Assembly: GCF_003611585.1 (NCBI RefSeq)
Contig: NZ_RAVW01000020.1
Span: 1-45,185, forward strand
Source: Corallococcus exercitus
GTDB taxonomy: Bacteria > Myxococcota > Myxococcia > Myxococcales > Myxococcaceae
Direction of reading: 5' to 3'
DNA: 45,185 nt
Shown here: positions 10,197 to 17,615 of the stretch, piece after piece
Numbering within the stretch: position 1 is the first letter of the stretch
How the letters are laid out: each line of letters starts with the position of its first letter
The notes under the pieces: generated by a model
Told to the model about the DNA's origin: nothing
Seen by the model: the letters and a program-made list of their open reading frames with translations, nothing else
Database searches by the model: none
Made by a program: the position numbers and the translations under genes

Positions 10197-11029
10197 GCGC
10201 CCGCCGCGCGGCCCAGGAGCATGCGCTGGCCTTCACGCGCGGGCTCAGTGAAGGGGAACAGGCCGCGCGCCTCCTGCGCCATGTCCTCCAGCAGCTCGTC
10301 CGCGTGGGACGGGTCGTGGTGGAAGAGGAAGAGGCGCCCGGCGTGCAGGTCCTTGGCCACCTTGGCCGCGTCCATCATCGTGGAGTGGCCCCAGCCCTTC
10401 TTGGACATGCCCTTCCTGCCCTCGTATTCGTCGGGCGTGTACTGGGCGTCCAGGCACAGCGCGTCCGCGCCCTCGAAGTGGCGGGCCACGTCGGAGGTGA
10501 GGCGCTCCGGCAGCTCCACGTCCGTCGCGTACACGAAGGAGTGGCCGTCCGCCTCGACCCGGTAGGCCATGCAGCCGTCCGGGTGCGGCACGTCGATGGG
10601 CGTCACCTTGAAGGGGCCCACCTCCACGGTGTGGCCGTGCAGCGCGGCGCCGAAGGCCATCTTCGAGCGCATGGTGGACAGCGGCACCGGGAACTGCGGC
10701 GGGCGCATCTGCTGCGACAGCGTGGACTCCAGCGCCTGGGCACCATTCGCGCCGGGGCCGTACATCATCAGCGACGTGGTGGGCAGGTACGCGGGCGTGA
10801 AGAAGGGGAAGCCCTGCACATGGTCCCAGTGCAGGTGCGAGAAGAACATCGTCGCCTTCTGCGGGGCGCCCTCGCGCATCATCACCTCGCCCAGCGTCCG
10901 GATGCCCGTGCCCGCGTCGAGGATCAGCCGCTCACCCTGGCTCGTCACCTCCACGCACGCCGTGTTGCCACCGATGCGCGACCCCGACACCGCGATGCTG
11001 CCCCGAACGCCAAAGAAACGGATTTCCAT
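10193..11029 (-). CDS. Metallo-beta-lactamase-fold hydrolase (phosphodiesterase-like)
   Basis: This 278-aa protein begins at ATG 11029 (MEIRFFGVRGS), with GGAG a few bases upstream. Sequence translated further upstream is not protein-like. The metal-site motifs are all visible: FFSHLHWDHVQG (HxHxDH), a downstream PHPDG, YATDVE, the DAQYT region, WGHSTM and FHHDPSH near the end. The VRGSIAVSG and GGNTACVEV opening is typical of the cyclic-phosphodiesterase/PhnP/RNase Z-like branch of the fold. It is probably a cytosolic phosphodiesterase with two metal ions; substrate unknown. Its TGA overlaps the ATG of the sigma-54 activator by the ATGA arrangement, so the hydrolase may tune a nucleotide signal sensed by the activator's GAF domain (inference only). 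Confidence 0.9.
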
Positions 11030-11241
11030 GATGAGTCTCCGGAGGCTTCCGGCACCCGCTGGGGGCGCCCTGACGTGGAGGGGACAGAGCACGTCCGGTG
11101 CCAGCGCCAAGGGGCTGGAATCATTGGAGTCGACGGGGAGGGGGAGCGCGGGCCGCTCCATTCTGGGGCGCCCTGGATGGGGCATGCGGTCCAATCCGGA
11201 GCGGCCCAGCACGCGGCGGATTCCTGGTAGACCCCGGGGGC

Positions 11242-12003
11242 ATGCCGACGATTGCGTTCTGCACCATCAAGGGTGGCGTGGGGAAGACGACCCTGTGTTC
11301 GCACGTGGCGGCGGCGCTGGCGGACACGGGCCGCCGGGTGCTGCTGTTGGACCTGGATCCACAGGCGCACGCGTCGCTGGTGTTGGGCCTGGAGACGCGC
11401 GAGGGCCCGTGCGTGGCGGACGCCTTCGGACCGAGGCCGAAGCACCGGCTGGACGAAATCGTCGTGGCGTCTCCGAAGCGGCCGGGGCTGTTCATCGCGC
11501 CGGGGGCGCCGCGCATGGCGGCACTGGAGCGCGAGCTGTTCGGGTGGGGCCACCGGCTCCAGGCGATTCCCCGCGCGCTGAAGACGCTGTCGTGGACGCC
11601 GGACGTCATCGTCGTGGACACGCCGCCGAGCATCGGCGCGTTCACGGAGGCCGTGCTGTGCTTCGCGGACGTGGTGGTGGCGCCGGTGCCCACGGGCGCG
11701 TTCGCGCTGCAGGGCCTGGGTGAGATTGAAACCGCGTGGCGCGACGTGCGCGAGGAGGGCGGCCAGCTGGTGGCCGCCGTGAACCTGTGGGACCGGCGCA
11801 CGCCCGCGACCAACGAGGCGATGGAAGCGGCGCTGGCGGACGTGACGGTGCCGGTGCTGAAGGCGCGCATCCCGCGCTCGGAGTCCATCAACCAGGCGGG
11901 GCTGGGCTACGAGGTGGTGTTCGACGTGAGCCCCAACGCGGCGGGCGCGGAGGAGCTGCGCGCCATGGCCCGCGAGCTGGCGAAGCTCGCGGGCCTGCGC
12001 TGA
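11242..12003 (+). CDS. ParA-family ATPase (orphan)
   Basis: This 253-aa protein starts at ATG 11242 directly after a G-rich stretch. It has the deviant Walker A box KGGVGKTT with the signature lysine, LLLDLDPQAHAS, and a Walker B-like VIVVDTPPSIGAF, so it is a MinD/ParA-type P-loop ATPase. It has no N-terminal HTH and no ParB or parS is visible nearby. It is therefore unlikely to be the chromosome-partition ParA and may instead position a cell component. It is divergent from the metallo-hydrolase gene (212-bp intergenic region) and convergent with the lipoprotein pair 11 bp downstream. Confidence 0.88.
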   Translation: MPTIAFCTIKGGVGKTTLCSHVAAALADTGRRVLLLDLDPQAHASLVLGLETREGPCVADAFGPRPKHRLDEIVVASPKRPGLFIAPGAPRMAALERELFGWGHRLQAIPRALKTLSWTPDVIVVDTPPSIGAFTEAVLCFADVVVAPVPTGAFALQGLGEIETAWRDVREEGGQLVAAVNLWDRRTPATNEAMEAALADVTVPVLKARIPRSESINQAGLGYEVVFDVSPNAAGAEELRAMARELAKLAGLR

Positions 12004-12014
12004 AGCCCGAATCC

Positions 12015-12440
12015 CTATCGCTGTTGAGCGACGATGAGGCCGCGGTGCACATCGACAGCGTAGAGCCCGCCGGCATCCGTGGCTGTGTCGTTCGGGTCGC
12101 AGATTTCGGTGTGCGCGTAGATGCCGACCAGGATGATTCCGTCCGGCAGCTGCTCCACCGACACTTGATAGATGTCGCGACGGAAGAGGCACAGTTCAAC
12201 TGGCGTTGCGTCCTTGGGTGGCTTGCGGTCCAAGGGGAGAAAATCATCCATCGCGAGCTGGACGGCGGTCGCGAGGTCCCCACTGAGGAGTGTCGTCCTG
12301 CCCTCCTGAAAGAGGAGGGGCGGGAAGACGAACTTCTGGGCCTCTTCGGGAGGCGCATGCGGTGGGCGCGTCGAGCGCTGGAACAGGGAGCACCCGCTCA
12401 ACGCAACGAGCGACAGGACAAGCAGCGACGCACGTGTCAT
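12015..12440 (-). CDS. Small lipoprotein coupled to a JAMM-motif lipoprotein
   Basis: This 141-aa protein has a clear lipoprotein signal peptide (MTRASLLVLSLVALSGC, lipobox LSGC). The mature part is mixed alpha/beta with no domain I recognise; it contains SVEQLPDGIILVGIY and a pair of cysteines (ELCLFRR, EICDPND). Its ATG overlaps the TGA of the upstream JAMM lipoprotein gene (ATGA), so the two proteins are likely made together and both sit on the periplasmic side of a membrane. It could be an inhibitor or immunity partner of the peptidase-like protein (inference). Base composition here is less G+C-rich than in neighbouring housekeeping genes. Confidence 0.75.
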   Translation of the reverse strand: MTRASLLVLSLVALSGCSLFQRSTRPPHAPPEEAQKFVFPPLLFQEGRTTLLSGDLATAVQLAMDDFLPLDRKPPKDATPVELCLFRRDIYQVSVEQLPDGIILVGIYAHTEICDPNDTATDAGGLYAVDVHRGLIVAQQR

Positions 12441-13087
12441 CTGGAGCCCTCCGGCACAGGCAGAATGATGCCGCTCGCCTTGTCCACGACGCGTCCGATG
12501 AGCACCCAGCGACGCCCCTGTCGCGCGTAGACCTCCCCAGGGCGCCCCTGCTCAAGGTACGGGATATACATCTGCACGGCGCACGTAGCGTCCATCTGCA
12601 CGCGGAATGAGTACCGCTGGCGAGATTTCCAGCGGTCTTGGATGGATAGCGGCGAGTAGCGCCACGGGTGGGTGTGGTAGTCCGCGAGGATTGCTGTCCG
12701 CCCCCGCTCATCCACTACTTTTTTGGGCACGCGGCAGTCCTTGAAGTCCTTGTTCTCGGCGCTGAGGCGTGGCGTCTCCATCGCAGCGGGCCAGGATGCA
12801 TAGTAGCGGCCTTCATGGGAGTAGATGACCCCGCAGTACTCCTGGCCATAGTCGCCGCGCGGTGGCGCGGCGGCAGGCAACTCCATGAGCGGGGCGCACA
12901 GTTGGTCGATGATGGCATCCGCTTCGACGGAAGAGGCGATGACAGGCCACGGCCCACGGACCCATGGAGTCTCGCGGCCGTCGCGAACCTCAATCCCGAA
13001 GTACGTCCCGTTGCCGTCCCGGAGATACGAGTAGCCGCCGCACGCCACGAGCAGCGTAAGCGCTGCCAGCCATCGCAACGGCGCCAT
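12437..13087 (-). CDS. Lipoprotein with a JAMM/MPN-type metallopeptidase motif
   Basis: This 216-aa protein starts at ATG 13087 (MAPLRWLAALTLLVAC), with GGGAAGG just upstream and a lipobox LVAC. Around residues 138-151 it has HTHPWRYSPLSIQD, which fits the JAMM zinc signature H-x-H-x7-S-x2-D exactly. Glu92 (YSHEGRYY) lies upstream, where the catalytic glutamate of JAMM enzymes is expected. DUF4329-type domains of secreted toxins share this arrangement. The protein is probably anchored in a membrane facing the periplasm, where ubiquitin-like substrates are not expected, so its target is unknown. It is followed by a coupled small lipoprotein. Possible roles are a processing protease or an antibacterial toxin with an immunity partner; the assignment rests on the motif alone. 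Confidence 0.78.
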   Translation of the reverse strand: MAPLRWLAALTLLVACGGYSYLRDGNGTYFGIEVRDGRETPWVRGPWPVIASSVEADAIIDQLCAPLMELPAAAPPRGDYGQEYCGVIYSHEGRYYASWPAAMETPRLSAENKDFKDCRVPKKVVDERGRTAILADYHTHPWRYSPLSIQDRWKSRQRYSFRVQMDATCAVQMYIPYLEQGRPGEVYARQGRRWVLIGRVVDKASGIILPVPEGSR

Positions 13088-13253
13088 ACCTTCCCTGTCG
13101 CCTCGTGAGACTTGGGGAGCTGGAACGCCAGCGTCGCGCCGAAGGTTGCGAGAATCCGGCATGGCACAGCACTCCAACGCGGACAAACCAGGAAGTCAAT
13201 CCAAGCCAGACATGGCGGATGGCCCGGTAGCCGAGTCCTGGGCGCGGAACGCC

Positions 13254-13871
13254 TCAATCCGGCTGTCCGATGTTGCCGACCCGCAGGGGTCCGCTGCGCC
13301 GATAGGTGAGCATCACCACGCCCTTGGGAGTGACTTGCGACGCGGCGAGCTGCAGCGTGCGAGGCTGCGTGCCCGTACCGAAGAGGCGCCGGCCACTGCC
13401 CAGCGTCACGGGGAAGACGTGCAGGTGCAGCACGTCCACCAGGTCATGCTCCAGCAGGGTCTGCAGCAGGCCGCCACTGCCATGCACCTGCAGCTCGCGG
13501 CCGGGCGAGGCCTTGAGGCGGCGCACCGCCTCCACCGTGTCCCCCTCCAGCAGGGTCGAGTTCGCCCACTCCACGCGGCGCAGGGTGGTGGACGCCACGT
13601 ACTTGGGCAGCGTGTTGAGCGGCCCGGCGATGGGGTCGTCCGGCGCCGTCACGCGCGGCCAGTAGCCCGCGAAGATGTCGTACGTCCCGCGCCCGAGCAG
13701 GAACGCGTCCGCCCGGCTGAAGATGTCGACGATGTGCGTCCCCAGCTCCGGGCTGGAGTGGGGTTGCACCCAGCCGCCGTGCGTGAAGCCGCCGCTCGGG
13801 TCCTCCTCCGGGGCTCCTGGGGACTGCATCACGCCGTCCAACGTCATGAACTCCGTCACCGTCAGTTCCAT
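13254..13871 (-). CDS. Dihydrofolate reductase-like (RibD C-terminal domain) protein
   Basis: This 205-aa single-domain protein starts at ATG 13871 (MELTVTEFMTLDGVMQ). The opening TLDGVMQSPG, the middle LLGRGTYDIFAGYWP and the HGSGGLLQTLLEHDLVDVLHL segment are characteristic of the RibD_C/YyaP family of NADPH-binding reductase-fold proteins, often annotated 'dihydrofolate reductase family'. There is no deaminase domain, so it is not RibD itself. The true substrate in this family is generally unknown. It stands alone between the JAMM pair and a secreted hydrolase gene on the same strand. Confidence 0.88.
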   Translation of the reverse strand: MELTVTEFMTLDGVMQSPGAPEEDPSGGFTHGGWVQPHSSPELGTHIVDIFSRADAFLLGRGTYDIFAGYWPRVTAPDDPIAGPLNTLPKYVASTTLRRVEWANSTLLEGDTVEAVRRLKASPGRELQVHGSGGLLQTLLEHDLVDVLHLHVFPVTLGSGRRLFGTGTQPRTLQLAASQVTPKGVVMLTYRRSGPLRVGNIGQPD

Positions 13872-13991
13872 CGCCGCATCCGTCCCTTCCGGGCAGTCCA
13901 TCCGCCCGCTCACTTCCGCGACGAATGGGCCGTGCGCGGATCGACACGCCGGCATTTTCGAGCGGCAGGGGAGCGCCGGACGGGCGCTGAC

Positions 13992-15386
13992 TCAAGGCGT
14001 GGGCAGGCCGGGCGCGAGCGCCGAGCGCACGTTGGCGTCGGTGAAGCCCGTGCCCCAGACGGCGTTGATCTCCTGGGCGACGAAGGCGGCGCCCGGCTGG
14101 AGCGTCCCCAGCGAGGCCTCGAACATCTGTACGCGCGGGTCGGTGAGCTCCAGCAGGCGGGGCACCACGTCGCTCACGTCGCGGCCCTGTTCCTGCGCGG
14201 CGCGCACACCCTGCAGCCACGCGCGCACGGTGCCCTGCGCGTGGGGGATCAAGAGGGGCTGTTCCGCCGCGCCCAGCTTCACGATGAGGTGCCCCAGGCT
14301 CAGCGTGATGATGACGCTGCCGTACTGGGTGAGCAGCGGCCCATGGTCCGGCGGCAGGGTGTTCCATTTCACGGCCGCGAGGTTCTGGAGGTACAGGGAC
14401 GTGAAGCGCTGCGGGGCCTGGGCGACGAGCGCGCGCGTGTGCTCCACGGGGATGAGGGTGTCCCAGTCGTCGTGGAGGATGAGGAACGGCGTCTGCACGG
14501 TGCTGGCCAGGTGGGCGGCGGTCCAGCGCGTGTAGTCCGAGCCAGGGGTGCCGGGGTCGCCTCCGGTGGTGGCGTGGATGCGGCGGAAGTAGGGCTCGAA
14601 GAACTGCTGGTAGCGCGAGCGCATCACCGGGTCGCTCACGCGCGACGGCACGACGCGGCTCACGTAGTCCACCTCCTGCGCGAAGTCGGACAGCGAGGAC
14701 AGGGCCACGCCCACGCTGGGCACCACCGTGGCCGGAGCGTCCGCGGCCGCGTAGAGCGCCTCGTAGCCGCCCCACGAGCCACCGAAGACGCCGATGCGCG
14801 TGGTGTCCACGTGGTCGGCCTGGGCCAGGAAGCGCAGGCCCGCGTTCATGTCGTCGCGGTCGTTCTGGAGGTCCCCTCCCGCGTAGAAGCGGCCGAAGAC
14901 GGCGAGCACGCCGAAATCATGGAAGAGGTAGACGAACGCCTCTCCCGCGACGAGCTCCGGCGTGGTGGGCGTGTAGGCGATGGACGAAGAGCCCGGCCCG
15001 TAGTGCGGCTCGCTGTCGTCCGGGTGCAGGCCGCTGCCGCGCGCGGCCCACTTCGCGTCCACGGCCTCGCCCGTCCACGTGATGCCGTCATAGGGCTTGG
15101 TGAGCATCACGACAGGGGACACGCCCGGCTTCCGGGGCGGGAACCACTGCGCATAGGTGGCGGCGCGGCCGGGCACCTCCAGCTTGAGCAGCTGATAGGG
15201 CCACGTCTGGCCCGCGGCTTTCAACTCACCGGAGCCGAGCTTCGTCACCTGGACGGAGCCAGGGTCCGAGGGCGTTTCGTCCGGGGCCTGGCAGGAGTTC
15301 GTGGACGGGCTGGGGTTGCTGCAGCACGCGGTGGGGAGGGTGCCCAGGAGGGAAAGGGCCAGGAGCGTGGTCGAAAACAGGCGCAT
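13992..15386 (-). CDS. Secreted alpha/beta hydrolase (prolyl-oligopeptidase-like), lipoprotein
   Basis: This protein is about 464 aa from ATG 15386 (MRLFSTTLLALSLLGTLPTAC), which gives a lipoprotein or secretory signal with CC at the cleavage site. The core is an alpha/beta hydrolase fold: nucleophile elbow GVFGGSWGGYEAL, a candidate acid in LHDDWDTLIPVEHTR, and a candidate histidine in PPDHGPLL. The pattern resembles family S9 peptidases and related esterases. The N-terminal part lacks an obvious beta-propeller, so a dipeptidyl-peptidase role is not assured. It is likely exported and acts on peptides or esters in the envelope or outside. It is divergent from the glutaminase gene, with about 70 bp between start codons. 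Confidence 0.85.
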   Translation of the reverse strand: MRLFSTTLLALSLLGTLPTACCSNPSPSTNSCQAPDETPSDPGSVQVTKLGSGELKAAGQTWPYQLLKLEVPGRAATYAQWFPPRKPGVSPVVMLTKPYDGITWTGEAVDAKWAARGSGLHPDDSEPHYGPGSSSIAYTPTTPELVAGEAFVYLFHDFGVLAVFGRFYAGGDLQNDRDDMNAGLRFLAQADHVDTTRIGVFGGSWGGYEALYAAADAPATVVPSVGVALSSLSDFAQEVDYVSRVVPSRVSDPVMRSRYQQFFEPYFRRIHATTGGDPGTPGSDYTRWTAAHLASTVQTPFLILHDDWDTLIPVEHTRALVAQAPQRFTSLYLQNLAAVKWNTLPPDHGPLLTQYGSVIITLSLGHLIVKLGAAEQPLLIPHAQGTVRAWLQGVRAAQEQGRDVSDVVPRLLELTDPRVQMFEASLGTLQPGAAFVAQEINAVWGTGFTDANVRSALAPGLPTP

Positions 15387-15456
15387 GTCCCAGCAGACAC
15401 CGCGGCGCGGATTTTCTGAAAGCCCCCATGCGCGTTCCGGACGAGGATGGCGGCAC

Positions 15457-16368
15457 ATGGACTACCAGGCGGTGTTGTCGGAGGTCTGGGACGCGGTGCG
15501 GCCGGTGCTGGGGCAGGGCCGCGTGGCGACGTACATCCCCGCGCTAGCGGCGGTGGATCCCCACCGCTTCGGCATGGCGCTCGCGACGGTGGAGGGGGAC
15601 GTGTACGGCGTGGGGGACTGGCGCGAGCCGTTCTCCATCCAGAGCATCTCCAAGGTGTTCACGCTGGCGCTCACGTTGGCGCGGGACGGGGATGCGCTGT
15701 GGCGGCGTGTGGGCAAGGAGCCGTCGGGCAATCCGTTCAACTCGCTGGTGCAGCTGGAGTACGAGCAGGGCATCCCGCGCAACCCGTTCATCAACGCGGG
15801 CGCGCTGGTCATCACGGACCGGCTGCAGCGCCTCACCGGGGATGCGCGCGGCACGCTGCGGGACTTCCTCCGCGCGGAGAGCGGCAACCCGTTGGTGGAC
15901 TTTGATCCGGTCATCGCCGCGTCGGAGGCGGCGCACGGGCATCGCAACAGCGCGCTGGCCCACTTCATGGCGAGCTACGGCAACATGGAGTGTGCCGTCC
16001 CGGAGGTGCTGGAGCACTACTTCTGGCAGTGCTCGCTGGCGATGAGCTGCGCGGACCTGGCCCGGGCGTGTGGCTTCCTCGCCCGCCATGGGCAGCGCGC
16101 GGACGGAGCGCGGCTGCTCACGCGCAGCCAGGCCAAGCAGGTCAACGCAGTGATGCTCACCTGTGGCACGTACGACGCGGCGGGGGAGTTCGCCTACCGC
16201 GTGGGGCTGCCCGGCAAGAGCGGCGTGGGCGGGGGCATCATCGCCGTCATCCCCAACCGCTGCGGCCTGTGCGTGTGGAGCCCCGGGTTGGATGCGCGGG
16301 GCAACTCGGTGGCGGGCGTGGAGGCGCTGGACCGGTTCACGACGCTGACCGGCCTGTCCATCTTCTGA
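15457..16368 (+). CDS. glsA: Glutaminase (serine-dependent beta-lactamase fold)
   Basis: This 303-aa enzyme starts at ATG 15457 (MDYQAVLSEVW) and has the standard length for bacterial glutaminase A. The SxxK catalytic motif is present in QSISKVFTL (Ser63, Lys66). Substrate-binding stretches characteristic of the family are also seen: GNPFNSLVQLEYEQG, PRNPFINAGALV, NSALAHFM and GLPGKSGVGGGI. It hydrolyses L-glutamine to glutamate and ammonia in the cytosol. Its 3' end (CTGTCCATCTTCTGA) forms part of the first copy of the direct repeat that bounds the toxin/immunity cassette downstream. Confidence 0.95.
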   Translation: MDYQAVLSEVWDAVRPVLGQGRVATYIPALAAVDPHRFGMALATVEGDVYGVGDWREPFSIQSISKVFTLALTLARDGDALWRRVGKEPSGNPFNSLVQLEYEQGIPRNPFINAGALVITDRLQRLTGDARGTLRDFLRAESGNPLVDFDPVIAASEAAHGHRNSALAHFMASYGNMECAVPEVLEHYFWQCSLAMSCADLARACGFLARHGQRADGARLLTRSQAKQVNAVMLTCGTYDAAGEFAYRVGLPGKSGVGGGIIAVIPNRCGLCVWSPGLDARGNSVAGVEALDRFTTLTGLSIF

Positions 16369-16393
16369 CGCGGCCGCTTCAGCGCAGGTCGTC
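16361..16393 (+). repeat. Direct repeat flanking toxin/immunity cassette, copy 1
   Basis: This 33-bp stretch spans the glutaminase stop codon and matches 17583-17615 at 29 of 33 positions. Within it, TCAGCGCAGGTCGTC read on the minus strand is GAC GAC CTG CGC TGA (Asp-Asp-Leu-Arg-stop), which mimics the C-terminal end of the hydrolase gene that carries copy 2. Confidence 0.8.
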
Positions 16394-16399
16394 TCGAGG

Positions 16400-16885
16400 T
16401 CACTGGCCCTGTTCTTCGAGGGCCTTCAGCCAATAGGAGCGCCCACCGGACGCCAGTGCGCCCGCCAGGAACTCCGCGAACGACTGGGCAATGACCGGGC
16501 AGTAGTAGGGATCGGGAAAGCCCTCGCGGTAACCGTCGCGGAGGGGATGGCGCCCATGCGTCTGTTGCCCCACGTCCAGGAGCGCGTAGTTGCTGTCCTG
16601 GAGCTGGCACACCGCGTACCAATCCGCAGGACCCGCTGCGTCAGTGTCGGCTTGGGACATGACGACCCGTGCGCGCCGCACCTCCGCGAGCGGTAGGACG
16701 TGGTACGGCGCGTTGGAAGCGCGGAACAGCCTCGCTCCATCAAAACGCGTGTAGAAAGCGCGCAAGTCCGGATCCAGGCGCCATCCCATTCGATGTTCGA
16801 ACGCATCGACCGCTGCCTCCGTCGCGGGCGGATGCGGAAAGTGCTGGGCTGCCACTGCGTCGAGAAGCTCGGTCATCGTCGGCAT
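16400..16885 (-). CDS. SMI1/KNR4-like putative immunity protein
   Basis: This 161-aa protein starts at ATG 16885 (MPTMTELLDAVAAQHFPHPP); a second Met three codons later is possible. The sequence follows the SMI1/KNR4 (SUKH) fold: an N-terminal helix, AAVDAFEHRMGWRLDPDLRAFY, then RFDGARLF, a VLPLAEVRRA strand-helix, and a late PYYCPVIAQSFAEFLAGAL segment that is the usual ending of this family. SUKH proteins are the commonest immunity proteins of bacterial polymorphic toxins. The gene begins 4 bp after the stop of a lipoprotein with a nuclease motif, so it is most likely the cytosolic inhibitor of that nuclease. Its base composition is slightly lower in G+C than the flanking genes. Confidence 0.82.
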   Translation of the reverse strand: MPTMTELLDAVAAQHFPHPPATEAAVDAFEHRMGWRLDPDLRAFYTRFDGARLFRASNAPYHVLPLAEVRRARVVMSQADTDAAGPADWYAVCQLQDSNYALLDVGQQTHGRHPLRDGYREGFPDPYYCPVIAQSFAEFLAGALASGGRSYWLKALEEQGQ

Positions 16886-16889
16886 GTGG

Positions 16890-17531
16890 CTACTCTCCGT
16901 AGGGATGGCTGACCCCAGCGCTCGTCCACGGGGGTTGCGCTGCGTAGCACTGGTTGTAGACCTGATTGAGGCCGGAATGGAGGTCGGCCGGATAGGGGAT
17001 GATGTTGTCCCAGTCGGTCGGGTTGCCACCGTGCTTGAGGTCACGGATGTGGTGGGCTGGGTAGTTGTTCCCACTGACGTCCGTCGGCCACTGGCCGAAC
17101 TTCTCCGCCCATCGCTCGCGGAACCCATCCCGGATGGACTCCCATCGGTTCCGTGCCGTTGCGTTCTGGCTGACGCTCAGCGCTGGGTAGTTACAGCAGC
17201 AGTTGGCGATGCCGAACCGGCTCCCTGCTCGGAACATGTTGCCGTCGAAGTCCAACTTTACGTCCGCGATCCAGACGCAGCCTTGGAGCGCGTATCCCTC
17301 CCCGGAGCATTTGTCGCGGCAGTAGTCCATGAGCTGCGGACTGCACTGCCACGGGCCGTAGAAGATGTTTGTCCTGAACTGCCCGCCGCCTGGGACCGTG
17401 ACTTGCGGCCCCACCCATTTGCGCACACCGGCCGCGGCTCCCATGGCGCCCTCGGTACATGCGGACAAGGACAGCGCTCCGGTCAACAGCGCGGCAACGC
17501 GACGCCGTGAGGCCTTGCTCGTGGTTGTCAT
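16890..17531 (-). CDS. Lipoprotein toxin with HNH-type nuclease motif (SitA-like)
   Basis: This protein is about 213 aa. ATG 17531 gives MTTTSKASRRRVAALLTG with lipobox LSLSAC. A GTG at 17561 has a better ribosome site (GGAG, 6 nt) and would add 10 residues. The middle is Cys-rich (WQCSPQ, YCRDKCSG, GCVWIAD, ANCCCNYP). The C-terminal part reads YPAHHIRDLKHGG (His160, His161), then PTDWDNIIPYPADLHSGLN, matching the HH...GG...N..P...H pattern of HNH/endonuclease VII-fold DNases. A lipid-anchored nuclease followed 4 bp later by a SUKH immunity gene matches the layout of Myxococcus SitA toxins, which pass between cells by TraAB outer-membrane exchange. The gene pair lies between imperfect direct repeats. 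Family membership is inferred; no SitB-like gene is evident. Confidence 0.8.
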   Translation of the reverse strand: MTTTSKASRRRVAALLTGALSLSACTEGAMGAAAGVRKWVGPQVTVPGGGQFRTNIFYGPWQCSPQLMDYCRDKCSGEGYALQGCVWIADVKLDFDGNMFRAGSRFGIANCCCNYPALSVSQNATARNRWESIRDGFRERWAEKFGQWPTDVSGNNYPAHHIRDLKHGGNPTDWDNIIPYPADLHSGLNQVYNQCYAAQPPWTSAGVSHPYGE

Positions 17532-17582
17532 GCTGGGCACGGTACCGGCCGGCACCGACACCCCAATCTCCGCAGCGGCGCG

Positions 17583-17615
17583 TCTTCTGACACGGACGAT
17601 TCAGCGCAGGCCGTC
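17583..17615 (+). repeat. Direct repeat flanking toxin/immunity cassette, copy 2
   Basis: This is the second 33-bp copy, 29 of 33 identical to 16361-16393 (mismatches at repeat positions 10, 14, 17 and 29). It covers the last codons and stop of the minus-strand alpha/beta hydrolase (Asp-Gly-Leu-Arg-stop). Its first bases (TCTTCTGAC) resemble the end of the glutaminase gene. Confidence 0.8.

Noticed and set aside
11242-12003. Part of a parABS partition locus or plasmid origin
   Set aside because: No ParB-like gene, no parS palindromes and no replication gene are visible nearby.
13146-15419. 757-codon plus-strand open frame
   Set aside because: It is antisense to the RibD-type reductase and secreted hydrolase genes, has low-complexity composition and no ribosome site or domain.
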